From assembly GCA_934130285.1 (NCBI GenBank), contig CAKOXT010000002.1, positions 1 through 64,000 on the forward strand: DNA of 64,000 nt, given 5' to 3'. Positions within the stretch are counted from its first letter, which is position 1; every line of letters starts with the position of its first letter. The DNA is from an uncultured Clostridia bacterium (GTDB lineage Bacteria > Bacillota > Clostridia > TANB77 > CAG-508). A program made the translations under genes and the position numbers. Positions 9,758 through 20,854 of this stretch are shown here, piece by piece. The notes beneath the pieces were generated by a model. That model did no database searches and had not been told where the DNA came from. It worked only from the letters and a program-made list of their open reading frames with translations.

Positions 9758-10649
9758 TTTCCTCATCCTCCTTAGACTTAACTAATTTATTCAAGATAAC
9801 TCTTTGAATTGTAGAAGTTACATTATTTACTAACCAATACAATGCAAGACCAAGTGGAGCAATTGCTGCAACAGATACTGCCATTATAGGCATCATAAAC
9901 ATCATCTGTCTATTCATAGCTTCTACCGTGTCAAACTCATCATCATCGTCATCTCCATTAGCTTTAATAAGTGCTTTCTGTTCTCTCTTCTTTCTTTCCT
10001 CTTCTTCTTTTTCCTCTGGTGTTAATTTTTTCTTTCCAGCACTCATAGTAATCTTCATAGATACTATTGAAGAAATAACATATAATCCTGGAATAATATA
10101 TACTGTTGGATCAGACCAATTTCTAGAAGGAATATTACTTAAATCAATTCCTAAGAAATCCATATTTATCGAAATTGAATCATCACCATTTTTCTTAGCT
10201 TCTCTAATAATATCAATTTCTTTATAATTAGATTGCTGTGTTATATTATATTTTTCAGTATATTCGTTAATTTTATTTGCATCCATTCCCTCCATATATG
10301 TTAAAGGTTGTCTAACTAAATAAAAAATAGAAACAAATAAAATCAATTGAATTATAGAACCAAAGCACCCTGAACAAGGACTCATTTTTTCAGATTTATA
10401 TAAATCCATTGTTTCTTGACCAAGTCTAACTTGATCATTTTTATATTTTTGTTGTAATTCTTTTACTTTTGCCTGAATCTTATTGTTTTTAATCATTGTT
10501 TTTTGTTGTTTTATTGTAAAAGGTAATAATATAATTTGTACTGCAATTGTAAATAAAATAATAGCTAATCCATAATTTCCAACTGCATCATAAATAAAAT
10601 TTAGCAAATATCCAAAAATACCTGCCAAAAAGCCTACTAACTTTCCCAT
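9750..10649 (-). CDS. yidC: Membrane protein insertase YidC (SpoIIIJ/OxaA type)
   Basis: 299 residues. YidC/Oxa1 proteins insert and fold membrane proteins alone or with SecYEG. The N-terminal helix, the IKQQ segment with conserved basic residues of the first cytoplasmic hairpin, and the helices near the C-terminus (MPIMAVSVAAIAPLGLALYW) are visible. A highly charged insertion, rich in Lys/Glu and ending in five Asp (about 205-245), lies before the last helices. I see no lipoprotein signal peptide at the start, unlike B. subtilis SpoIIIJ. It lies between yidD and jag. Confidence 0.95.
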   Translation of the reverse strand: MGKLVGFLAGIFGYLLNFIYDAVGNYGLAIILFTIAVQIILLPFTIKQQKTMIKNNKIQAKVKELQQKYKNDQVRLGQETMDLYKSEKMSPCSGCFGSIIQLILFVSIFYLVRQPLTYMEGMDANKINEYTEKYNITQQSNYKEIDIIREAKKNGDDSISINMDFLGIDLSNIPSRNWSDPTVYIIPGLYVISSIVSMKITMSAGKKKLTPEEKEEEERKKREQKALIKANGDDDDDEFDTVEAMNRQMMFMMPIMAVSVAAIAPLGLALYWLVNNVTSTIQRVILNKLVKSKEDEENA

Positions 10650-10659
10650 GTTACCTCCA

Positions 10660-10878
10660 CTATTTTAAAGGATCATATCCTCCTTTTGAAAAAGGATTAC
10701 ACCTCAAAAACCTAAATGTTCCTAAAAAGAACCCCTTAATAAATCCATATTTCTCTATCGCCTGCATCATATATTCTGAACACGTAGGATAATATTTACA
10801 ATGAATTCCTAAGAAACTAAAAATAGGAGATATTCTTTTTTTATAAAATTTAATTAATAAAATAGAAAGTTTTTTCAT
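10660..10878 (-). CDS. yidD: Membrane protein insertion efficiency factor YidD
   Basis: 72 residues with the family core [20 protein letters not shown] and [16 protein letters not shown]. YidD is a small membrane-associated protein linked to YidC-mediated insertion. Its start overlaps the rnpA stop by one base (TAATG), the usual coupled arrangement rnpA-yidD-yidC. Confidence 0.96.
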   Translation of the reverse strand: MKKLSILLIKFYKKRISPIFSFLGIHCKYYPTCSEYMMQAIEKYGFIKGFFLGTFRFLRCNPFSKGGYDPLK

Positions 10879-11225
10879 TAATTTTTCCCTATAATCTCAC
10901 ATTTTTTTAATATATTTTCTAAATCTTCTTTTACATCAAAAAAATTAGCTTTTTCATAATTAACATTCTTTTTCCAGATAATTAATAAATTATAGTTATC
11001 AACAAATTCATCTTCAATTGCCGTATATGCTTCTCTAATAAATCTTTTTATTCTATTTCTAATAACACTTCCGCCAACTTTTTTACTAACAACAATTCCT
11101 AATTTATTAAACTCACTTTTATTTTTAAAGACAAATATCTCTAATAAATCGCCAGAAAAATATTTTCCTTTTTTAAAAAAATATCTAAATTCATAATTTT
11201 TTTTAATAATATAAGTATTTTTCAT
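10878..11225 (-). CDS. rnpA: Ribonuclease P protein component
   Basis: 115 residues. It is the protein cofactor that helps RNase P RNA bind pre-tRNA. The basic signature [12 protein letters not shown] is at about residues 52-63. It is a Lys-, Asn- and Phe-rich variant, as expected in this A/T-rich genome. It follows rpmH, with an intervening hairpin that may cut transcription between the two. Confidence 0.95.
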   Translation of the reverse strand: MKNTYIIKKNYEFRYFFKKGKYFSGDLLEIFVFKNKSEFNKLGIVVSKKVGGSVIRNRIKRFIREAYTAIEDEFVDNYNLLIIWKKNVNYEKANFFDVKEDLENILKKCEIIGKN

Positions 11226-11363
11226 CTTTTTTCACTCTTTTTTAGAACATTCCACGTTTTTAATGCTTTTAACAATTCTCAAAATTAAATTTTTCCGAAT
11301 GTTTTCAAAAGCTTGTCTCGCAATAAATAATCATTACAAAACAAAAGCATAGTTTTTATTTTA

Positions 11364-11390
11364 ACAAAAAAGGGCGTTCGCGCCCCCTTT
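11364..11390 (-). terminator. Hairpin terminator/attenuator between rpmH and rnpA
   Basis: On the - strand GGGGGCG and CGCCC pair over a CGAA tetraloop, followed by TTTTTTG. It lies right after rpmH, so ribosomal protein L34 can be made in excess over RnpA. Confidence 0.85.
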
Positions 11391-11394
11391 AAAA

Positions 11395-11529
11395 CTATGC
11401 ACTTAAAACTTTTCTTCCTTTTGCTCTTCTTGCCTTTAAAATATTTCTTCCTGATCTAGTTTTCATTCTTTTCATGAATCCATGTTCTTTTTGTCTTTGT
11501 CTCTTTTTTGGTTGTAATGTTCTTTTCAT
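11395..11529 (-). CDS. rpmH: 50S ribosomal protein L34
   Basis: 44 residues, [18 protein letters not shown] at the start and [11 protein letters not shown] at the end, matching L34 throughout. It is very basic, as the family is. The ATG follows an AGGAGG site with good spacing, and a consensus promoter lies upstream. It is the first gene of the leftward rpmH-rnpA-yidD-yidC-jag cluster flanking oriC. Confidence 0.97.
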   Translation of the reverse strand: MKRTLQPKKRQRQKEHGFMKRMKTRSGRNILKARRAKGRKVLSA

Positions 11530-11581
11530 ATTGCACCTCCTATATCTATAATAATTTTTTTATTTCTCAAAAGTAATTAAA

Positions 11582-11611
11582 ATTATACAACAAAATCCTT
11601 CAAAATGTCAA
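11582..11611 (-). promoter_or_regulatory. Promoter of rpmH
   Basis: TTGACA, 18-base spacer, TATAAT on the - strand, with both hexamers at consensus. It is divergent from the dnaA promoter 39 bases away. Confidence 0.85.
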
Positions 11612-11649
11612 TACTTCATTGTTTATTTATATTTTTCCACAACAACTTA

Positions 11650-11678
11650 TTGACTATTGAAAAATAAATTGATATTAT
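11650..11678 (+). promoter_or_regulatory. Promoter of dnaA
   Basis: TTGACT, 17-base spacer, TATTAT. A TTTTCCACA DnaA-box-like word lies just upstream (about 11632-11640), which could allow DnaA autoregulation. Confidence 0.75.
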
Positions 11679-11784
11679 TAAGTCCGACAAAACAGATGGG
11701 ATATTTTACTACGCAAATAATAATTAGAGGTATTTAAAAGCATCCCGATTTTATGATGTCATTCTTATAAGGAGGTTGTTTAAT

Positions 11785-13140
11785 TTGTTAGATAAAAATG
11801 AGCTTTTAAATCAAGCAAAAGAGCTTTTAAAAAATGAAATGACAAACATTTCTTTCACTACATGGATAAAAACATTAGAAATTGGTAATATTTACGACAA
11901 TAAAATAGAATTAATAACATCAAATGCCATGCAAACAGACGCAATTAAATCTAGATATTACGATCTAATTATAAATACCTTTAATTTCTTAACAAATAAA
12001 TCTTGGCAATTAGAAATAATAGATTCGTCAGATGCATCTGCCCAATCTAATGTTCAAGAAGCCCTAGACAATTCATTTGATAATTTAACATCTAGCCCTG
12101 AATATAGCAAAACTTCCCTAAATCCAAAATATACATTTGATACATTTGTAGTTGGAAACAACAACAGATTCGCACATGCAGCAGCATTAGCAGTTGCAGA
12201 AGCACCATCATCAATGTATAATCCATTATTTATATATGGAGGCGTTGGTTTAGGAAAAACGCACTTAATGCAAGCTATAGGAAATGAAATTCTAAAAAGA
12301 GATTCATCTAAAAAGGTACTATATGTTACATCAGAAGCATTTACTAATGAACTTGTAAATGCTATTAAGGATGCCAATTACAAAAATGAATTATTCCGCA
12401 ATAAATACAGGAATATCGACATTTTATTAATAGACGATATTCAATTTTTTGCTGGAAAAAATACAGCACAAGAAGAGTTTTTCCACACATTCAACACACT
12501 ACATCAAAATGGAAAACAAATTATATTGTCTAGTGATAAACCACCAAGAGATATAGCCTTATTAGAAGACCGTTTGAAATCAAGATTTGAATGGGGATTA
12601 ATAGCAGATATCTCTATGCCTGATTATGAAATGCGTTTAGCAATATTAAGAAAAAAGACACAAATGGAAGGAATTCTTATAGACGATGATATTCTTTCAT
12701 TAATTGCAACACGTATTGATTCAAACATCAGAGAACTAGAAGGTGTGCTAAATAAAATACTAGCATACACATCTCTTACACATAGTCCTATTACAATTGA
12801 AGTAGTTGAAAAAGCAATAAATGATGTAACACTTCAAAAAGAAAACATCATATCTGCAGACTACATTCAAGACGTAGTATCAAACTATTTTAAAATAGAT
12901 AAACGCGACATGGTATCAGCAAAAAAATCAAATGACATTGCATACCCAAGACAAATTGCAATGTACTTATGCAGAACTGTAGGTCAAATGTCTTTTCCTA
13001 GAATCGGTAATGATTTTGGAGGTAGAGACCATACAACAGTAATGCATGCATACAAAAAAATAGAAAAAGAAATAAAAGAAAACACAAATACAAAACTAAT
13101 TGTGGAAAGTGTGAAAACAATAATCACAAACAAGAAATAA
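11785..13140 (+). CDS. dnaA: Chromosomal replication initiator DnaA
   Basis: 451 residues. DnaA-ATP binds DnaA boxes at oriC and opens the origin. Visible parts are domain I (about 1-80), a short linker, the AAA+ domain with Walker A GGVGLGKTH and Walker B ILLIDDIQFF, and domain IV with the box-binding signature GGRDHTTVMHAYKKI. I chose the TTG at 11785. The AAGGAGG site at 11769-11775 touches the earlier in-frame TTG at 11776 but is 9 bases from this one. It has its own promoter and is followed by the main origin tract and dnaN. Confidence 0.97.
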   Translation: MLDKNELLNQAKELLKNEMTNISFTTWIKTLEIGNIYDNKIELITSNAMQTDAIKSRYYDLIINTFNFLTNKSWQLEIIDSSDASAQSNVQEALDNSFDNLTSSPEYSKTSLNPKYTFDTFVVGNNNRFAHAAALAVAEAPSSMYNPLFIYGGVGLGKTHLMQAIGNEILKRDSSKKVLYVTSEAFTNELVNAIKDANYKNELFRNKYRNIDILLIDDIQFFAGKNTAQEEFFHTFNTLHQNGKQIILSSDKPPRDIALLEDRLKSRFEWGLIADISMPDYEMRLAILRKKTQMEGILIDDDILSLIATRIDSNIRELEGVLNKILAYTSLTHSPITIEVVEKAINDVTLQKENIISADYIQDVVSNYFKIDKRDMVSAKKSNDIAYPRQIAMYLCRTVGQMSFPRIGNDFGGRDHTTVMHAYKKIEKEIKENTNTKLIVESVKTIITNKK

Positions 13141-13472
13141 ATTGAAATACAAACAAAAAACACAATAAAAAAAAATATGTGTTTTCCAAACAAAATGTTT
13201 TGATAAAACAAGTCTAATTCTTCCTACGGAAGAAAGAGATCAGATATCAACAGGTGCTTGTTTAAAAGTTGTTAAAATCATGTTAATAATCAACTTATTA
13301 ACATACAAAGTTTAATAATGTGGAAAAAGTTTTTTTTTATACACATAGTTATAAACAACAATTTTTGTACGGATATAAACAATAAACATACTTTTCCACA
13401 TTATCCACAGCACCTAATACTAATACTACTATATATATTTATATTATATAATAAAAAAGGAGTTTGAAAAAA
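13141..13472. other. oriC: dnaA-dnaN intergenic unwinding region
   Basis: Gene-free A/T-rich segment with DnaA-box matches: TGTGGAAAA at 13319 (reverse), TTATACACA at 13338, TTTTCCACA at 13392 and a perfect TTATCCACA at 13401. The last two are adjacent. After the perfect box comes a short GCAC and then a TAATACTAATACTACTAT tract resembling the DnaA-trio element of B. subtilis, leading into a pure A/T stretch. A hairpin-forming word (CTTCCTACGGAAG) lies near 13220. Together with the gene order this marks the replication origin. Confidence 0.88.
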
Positions 13473-14588
13473 ATGAAAATTATATGCGAAAAAGAAAAAC
13501 TTCTAAAAGGTATTAATTCCGTAATAAATGGAGTAGCATCTAAAACAACAATGCCTGTATTAGAAGGAATACTAATTCAAACAAATGATAAAGAAGTTAA
13601 ATTAACAACTTATGATTTAGAAATAGGAATTGAATATATAATAGAATGTGATGTTAAAGAACAAGGTAATACAGTAGTAAATGCTACAATGTTTAGTGAA
13701 ATAATAAGAAAATTACCTGATACAGAAATAACAATTTCTATCAATGAAAATAATTTATTAGAAATAGAATGTGAAGGATCATTATATAAATTAGCAACAA
13801 TGAATCCAGAAGAATTTCCAGAATTACCAAAAATAAATATAGATAATTCAATAGAAATTGAACAAAACTTATTAAAAAACATGATAAGAAAAACAATATT
13901 TGCAGTAAGTAATGAAGAAAACAGACCAATATTCACAGGTTGTTTATTCGAAGTGGAAAACAATAAGCTAAATGTTGTTGCAGTAGACGGATATAGACTA
14001 GCATTAAAAACAAATATATTAAACAGTGCAGCAAATAATTTTCATGCAGTAATTCCTGGAAAAACATTAAACGAAATAAACAAAATAATACTAGATTCAT
14101 TTGACACAATAAAAATAGGAATTTCAAAAAATCAAGCTTTATTTGAAATGGAAAATTGTAAAATAGTAACAAGACTTTTAGACGGAGAATTCTTAAATTA
14201 CAATAATGCAATACCAGCACAATGGGAAACTAGAATTAGAGTAAATAAAAATAACATACAAAACTGTTTTGAAAGAATTATATTAATTTCTTCATCATCA
14301 ATAGAAAAAGAAAAGAAATATCCAGTAAAAATATCTATAGAAATAGGAAAAGTAGTAATTTCTTGTACAAACCAAACAGGTGATGCTAAAGAAGAAATAT
14401 ATGTAGCAACAGAAGGAAAGAATCTAGAAGTAGGATTCAATCCAAGATATTTCTTAGACGCATTAAAAGTAATAGAAGATGAAGAAGTATATATTGAATT
14501 CGGAACAAATATCTCACCATGTATAATTAGACCAGTAGAAAGTGAAGAATACAAATACATGATATTACCAATAAGAATGAAGGAATAA
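13473..14588 (+). CDS. dnaN: DNA polymerase III sliding clamp (beta subunit)
   Basis: 371 residues forming the three-domain clamp that tethers the polymerase to DNA. Conserved blocks include the start MKIICEKEKLLKGINSV, the segment FAVSNEENRPIFTGCLFEV in the middle and YMILPIRM at the C-terminus. I chose the ATG at 13473, 10 bases after AAGGAG, over the TTG at 13464. The stop is one base before recF. Confidence 0.97.
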   Translation: MKIICEKEKLLKGINSVINGVASKTTMPVLEGILIQTNDKEVKLTTYDLEIGIEYIIECDVKEQGNTVVNATMFSEIIRKLPDTEITISINENNLLEIECEGSLYKLATMNPEEFPELPKINIDNSIEIEQNLLKNMIRKTIFAVSNEENRPIFTGCLFEVENNKLNVVAVDGYRLALKTNILNSAANNFHAVIPGKTLNEINKIILDSFDTIKIGISKNQALFEMENCKIVTRLLDGEFLNYNNAIPAQWETRIRVNKNNIQNCFERIILISSSSIEKEKKYPVKISIEIGKVVISCTNQTGDAKEEIYVATEGKNLEVGFNPRYFLDALKVIEDEEVYIEFGTNISPCIIRPVESEEYKYMILPIRMKE

Positions 14589-14589
14589 T

Positions 14590-15672
14590 ATGTACATAAA
14601 AAAAGTCAAACTAGAAAACTTTAGAAACTATGATAATTTAGAAGTAGAATTCAAAAAAGATTTTAATTTAATATATGGGAATAACGCACAAGGAAAAACT
14701 AATATATTAGAGGCAATCTATCTAAGTGCAATAGGTAAATCATTTCAAACAAACAAAGATAGCGAAATGATAAAAATCGGAAAAGAAAAAGCAAAAGTAG
14801 AAATAGAATACGAAACAAAAGATAGAGAAGGAAAAATTACCGTAGAAATAGCAGATAAAAAGACTTTTTTTATAAATGGAATAAAACAAAAAAAGATTAG
14901 TGATATAATAGGAAAAATAAATATAGTATTATTTTATCCAGATAATATAGACATCATCAAAGGAGGACCAGCAGAAAGAAGAAGATTTTTGGATATAATG
15001 ATAAGTCAATTAAAGCCAAATTATATACACATTTTAAATAAATATTTAAAAACTTTAGATCAAAGAAATGCTTATTTAAAACAAATAAAATTTGACAACA
15101 AAAGTAAAGATATGTTAGAAATATGGGATGAGAGTTTATCTGGGCTTTCATATCAAATTTACACTTACAGAAGTGAATATATACAAAAAATCAAAGAAAA
15201 AATAAAAGTTATCCACAATAAGATAACAAATTGTGGACAACAAGATGAAAAAATTGAAATTTCGTTCATATCTTCAGGAAAATCACAAAAAGATTTTTAT
15301 GAAAATTTATTAAGAAATAGAGAAAATGATATAAGAAAAGGATATACTTCTACAGGATCTCATAGAGATGATTTTGATATATACATAAATGATAAAAAAG
15401 TAAACGTATATGGTTCACAAGGTCAACAAAGGACATCGGTCCTTTCATTGAAATTAACAGAACTAAATATTATCCAAGATGAAATAGAGGAGCCACCAAT
15501 ATTACTACTAGATGATTTTATGTCAGAATTAGATGAAAATAGAAGAAATAATTTAACCAATGCAATAGAAAATAATCAAGTTTTTATAACTTGTACAGAC
15601 AAAATATTAGTAGAAGAGAAAAATAATACAATATATCATATAGAAAATGCAAAACTTAGCAAAGGAATTTAA
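14590..15672 (+). CDS. recF: DNA replication and repair protein RecF
   Basis: 360 residues, SMC-like ABC ATPase that helps load RecA at gaps with RecO and RecR. Walker A GNNAQGKTN is at about 30-38, the signature region YGSQGQQRT at about 274, and Walker B with D loop LLLDDFMSELDENR near 305. It starts one base after dnaN, and remB follows 4 bases after its stop, so all belong to one operon. Confidence 0.96.
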   Translation: MYIKKVKLENFRNYDNLEVEFKKDFNLIYGNNAQGKTNILEAIYLSAIGKSFQTNKDSEMIKIGKEKAKVEIEYETKDREGKITVEIADKKTFFINGIKQKKISDIIGKINIVLFYPDNIDIIKGGPAERRRFLDIMISQLKPNYIHILNKYLKTLDQRNAYLKQIKFDNKSKDMLEIWDESLSGLSYQIYTYRSEYIQKIKEKIKVIHNKITNCGQQDEKIEISFISSGKSQKDFYENLLRNRENDIRKGYTSTGSHRDDFDIYINDKKVNVYGSQGQQRTSVLSLKLTELNIIQDEIEEPPILLLDDFMSELDENRRNNLTNAIENNQVFITCTDKILVEEKNNTIYHIENAKLSKGI

Positions 15673-15676
15673 GAAA

Positions 15677-17877
<2,201 letters not shown>

Positions 17878-17896
17878 TAAAATTAAATAAAATATC

Positions 17897-17959
17897 AAAA
17901 GGTAGACCACTGGAGTTAACAAAATAAATTTGAAAAACTCCAAAAGGTCTACCTTTTTT
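17897..17959 (+). terminator. Terminator after gyrB
   Basis: Two-part stem: AAAAGGTAGACC with GGTCTACCTTTT, and inside it GGAGTT with AACTCC, followed by TTTTTT. Long and nearly perfect. Confidence 0.92.
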
Positions 17960-18446
17960 CAATAAAACTTATATTAATTGTCAGCTCAGACTAGTTAAAA
18001 TAATAGTCAAACCTAATATATATTTCTATATAAATAAGCCCTATACCACTAAAACTAATCAGTTACTCGAATATAGAAACACTCCGTTCTAGCCTAATTC
18101 GTCTTAAATTGAAGACTACTAAAAACCAGTAGAAATATCAAAATACTCTTAATCTAAACTATAATACCTATCTTTAAAACCATATCCATAGCAATAAAAA
18201 ATGCATAAAAACAGCTCGAAAAACAAATATTATAATCAATATTTAGACTAAACCTGACCTATAAAAATAAGCCAAACAAAATCATAGTTAGAATAATAAC
18301 AATCCTTAAAAAAGAACTGAAACTATTTTTGATTTAACTAATATAAATTTTATAATATTATTATGAACAAATCAGAAAAATATATACACAAAAATTAAAA
18401 AAATTTTAAATAGCATATTTTGTCGAAAAGGGACATACGAAAAAGC
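17960..18446. other. Gene-free spacer between gyrB and the secretion genes
   Basis: About 490 bases of A-rich sequence with stops in all frames. I see no tRNA, no known riboswitch consensus and no long hairpin. An open frame beginning with TTG at 18420 runs into the next gene, but a promoter lies inside it, so it is not a start. The region may be the scar of an insertion or deletion, or hold an unrecognised RNA. Confidence 0.6.
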
Positions 18447-18475
18447 TTGACATATCAACATTATGAGACTATCAT
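18447..18475 (+). promoter_or_regulatory. Promoter of the VirB4-side secretion operon
   Basis: TTGACA, 17-base spacer, TATCAT. The predicted transcript starts at about 18482, directly at the ribosome binding site AAAGGAGG (18483-18490), so the leader is only a few bases long. This placement excludes translation from upstream start codons. Confidence 0.75.
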
Positions 18476-18497
18476 AAAAAGCAAAGGAGGTAAAAAA

Positions 18498-19076
18498 ATA
18501 AAAGTAACTAAAGAAAATAGTGTGCAGAATATGATTCCAATAAAAGAAATAAAAGAACAAGGAATTATAAAACTAAAGAATGAACATTATATAAAAATAA
18601 TTAAAATCATTCCAATCAATTATGAGTTAAAGTCAGATTTGGAAAAAAAATCAATTTTAAATTCTTACAAAACATTTTTAAATTCATGTAACTTCAATTT
18701 ACAAATTTTAATTCAAAGTAAAAAAGAAAACTTAGAAAAACATTTTTTTATTCTAGAACAAAAGAAAAATCAAATTAAAGATTTTCAAGAAAAAATTATA
18801 TATGAAAAATACATTGAATATATAAAAAAAGTTAATTCTGAAAATAAATCATCCTCAAAAAATTTTTATATCATTATTCATCAAAAAGATGAAATTCAAA
18901 ATTTAAAATCCCACACAGACAATGAAAAATATATAATAGAAAACTTAAATGAGAAATATTTTAAAATAAAAGAAACACTCGCACGATGCGGTAATTTCAG
19001 TTATGAAATAGACAAAAAAGAAACAATAGAAATAATGTATTCATTCTTTAACTGCAGAAAAAATCAAAGAAAATAA
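18498..19076 (+). CDS. VirB4 N-terminal-domain-like protein (type IV secretion)
   Basis: 192 residues if read from ATA at 18498. The block IPIKEIKEQGIIKLKNEHYI and the end SYEIDKKETIEIMYSFFNCR resemble the N-terminal domain that precedes VirB4-type ATPases in Gram-positive conjugation systems. It is thus probably a separate assembly domain of the ATPase encoded next. There is no membrane helix; the middle is Lys-rich and probably helical. Start choice: the SD AAAGGAGG is 7 bases before ATA, while the first in-frame GTG (18522) and ATG (18531) are over 30 bases from it. The stop is in the same frame as the next gene. The role is inferred from similarity to remembered family patterns. Confidence 0.68.
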   Translation: MKVTKENSVQNMIPIKEIKEQGIIKLKNEHYIKIIKIIPINYELKSDLEKKSILNSYKTFLNSCNFNLQILIQSKKENLEKHFFILEQKKNQIKDFQEKIIYEKYIEYIKKVNSENKSSSKNFYIIIHQKDEIQNLKSHTDNEKYIIENLNEKYFKIKETLARCGNFSYEIDKKETIEIMYSFFNCRKNQRK

Positions 19077-19094
19077 AAAATAAAGGAGGTAGAA

Positions 19095-20843
19095 ATAGAA
19101 GAAAGTAATTATATAGCTCCAGCATATATTAACGAAAGTAACCCAAAATACATCGAAATAGACGGTATATTTTATGCAGGATTAATATGCACAGATTATT
19201 ATAGAGAATACACAGCTATTATTTTAAAAAACTTAATATCAAGTAATATAAATATTAATATATCAATATTCTATGAGAAAAAAGATAAGTACAAAACGAT
19301 AAGAGAACTAACATATCATATAGGAAATGTTGGAGTTGATTTAAAAAACACAAAAGAAAATACACAAGATATAGACATAGCAAAATATTCTTATAATGAT
19401 GCAAAATACATTAGAAAAGAAATGCAAATAAACAATGAAGATTTATACTTATTATATATATATTTGAATATATATGCAGAAAATGAAAAAGAATTAGAAA
19501 TGCAACTAAATAACGTTGAAGGCATTTTGCAAAGTAATGGCATCCAAAGTAAAAGAGCAAATTTCAGGCAAGAACAAGTATATTTTGCATGTTTACCATT
19601 AATGCTAAATTCATATGACATAAAAAATGCCAGCAAAAGAAATGTATTAACAAGTGGACTTACAGGAACCTATCCATTTATATCATCATCAATTTTTGAT
19701 GATGAAGGAGTTTTTATAGGAAATAATATTTATAATAATTCCCTAATATTTATAGACAAATTCAACAGAGAAAAATATAAAAACGGAAACATGTGCATTT
19801 TTGGTACAAGTGGAGCTGGAAAATCTTTTTTCACAAAATTACAAATCCTTAGAAATTGGTTATTAGGAATAGAACAATACGTAATTGATCCAGAAAGAGA
19901 ATATGAAAAAATATGTAAAAATTTAAATGGAACGATATTTAAAATAGGTCCATCATCAGAAACATACATAAATATTTTTGATATAAGAGAAGAGTCTATA
20001 GAAGATAGCAAAGGCTATTTATCAACAAAAATTCAAAAATTGTTAGGATTTTTCGGATTAATATTTGGAACATTAACAGAAGAAGAAAAAGCACTATTAG
20101 AAGAAAAAATTATAGAAACATATAACAAAAAAGGAATAACATTTGATGATAAAACACTTTATCAAGAACCACAAAAAGATAAAATAGAAATAAAACCCAG
20201 ATTCAAAAGTACCATAGACATGCCTATATTATCAGATTTTTATGAAATATTAAAAAAAGATTCTCGAACTAAAAAATTTGAATTAGAAATACTACCATTT
20301 ATAAAAGGATCATTAAATTTCTTTAACAATCATACAAATATCGAAATAGATAACAAATTAATAATAGCAGATGTGTATGAACTAGGAGAAGATAACTTAA
20401 AATACGGGATGTATATTTTCACAGACCTTTTTTGGGATAAAATAAAAAAGGATAGAAATGTCAAAAAATCAATATATTTAGATGAAATATGGAGATTAAT
20501 TGGTGTAACTTCTAATAAAGAAGTGGCTAGTTTTATATATAAAATATTTAAAACAATAAGAAAATATTCAGGAAGTAGTGTTGCAATAACACAAGATGTA
20601 TCAGACTTATTTAGTTTAGAAGATGGTATATATGGAAAAAGTATATTAAACAATTCATGTATAAAGATATTTTTCTCACTCGAAGAAGAGAATTTAAAGA
20701 TACTAGAAGAACACACAAACATATCAGAAAAAGAAAAAATAGAAATAAGAACACTAAAGAAAGGCGAGAGTATGATGTTTATAGACCAAAGCCACATACT
20801 TGTTAAAATAAATTGTTCAGAATATGAAAAATCATTGATATAG
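19095..20843 (+). CDS. VirB4-family type IV secretion ATPase
   Basis: 582 residues read from ATA at 19095. VirB4 ATPases power assembly of and transfer through type IV secretion systems. Walker A GTSGAGKSFF is at 237-246 and Walker B is in KKSIYLDEIWRL; the late block SGSSVAITQDVSDLF is also typical. The segment before the first in-frame ATG (19422) is clearly coding: AYINESNPKYIEIDGIFYAG and KTIRELTYHIGNVGVDLK look like conserved VirB4 sequence, so a start at 19422 would remove a real domain. No ATG, GTG, TTG or CTG occurs in frame between 19095 and 19422. SD AAAGGAGG ends 5 bases before the ATA. Confidence 0.88.
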   Translation: MEESNYIAPAYINESNPKYIEIDGIFYAGLICTDYYREYTAIILKNLISSNININISIFYEKKDKYKTIRELTYHIGNVGVDLKNTKENTQDIDIAKYSYNDAKYIRKEMQINNEDLYLLYIYLNIYAENEKELEMQLNNVEGILQSNGIQSKRANFRQEQVYFACLPLMLNSYDIKNASKRNVLTSGLTGTYPFISSSIFDDEGVFIGNNIYNNSLIFIDKFNREKYKNGNMCIFGTSGAGKSFFTKLQILRNWLLGIEQYVIDPEREYEKICKNLNGTIFKIGPSSETYINIFDIREESIEDSKGYLSTKIQKLLGFFGLIFGTLTEEEKALLEEKIIETYNKKGITFDDKTLYQEPQKDKIEIKPRFKSTIDMPILSDFYEILKKDSRTKKFELEILPFIKGSLNFFNNHTNIEIDNKLIIADVYELGEDNLKYGMYIFTDLFWDKIKKDRNVKKSIYLDEIWRLIGVTSNKEVASFIYKIFKTIRKYSGSSVAITQDVSDLFSLEDGIYGKSILNNSCIKIFFSLEEENLKILEEHTNISEKEKIEIRTLKKGESMMFIDQSHILVKINCSEYEKSLI

Positions 20844-20854
20844 AGGTGATAAAA

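Noticed and set aside
10517..14560. Many open frames opposite to dnaA, dnaN and yidC
   Set aside because: Antisense shadows with hydrophobic low-complexity translations and no ribosome binding sites.
18420..18497. Upstream TTG start for the first secretion gene
   Set aside because: A TTGACA-N17-TATCAT promoter lies inside this stretch, and the good ribosome binding site is further down.
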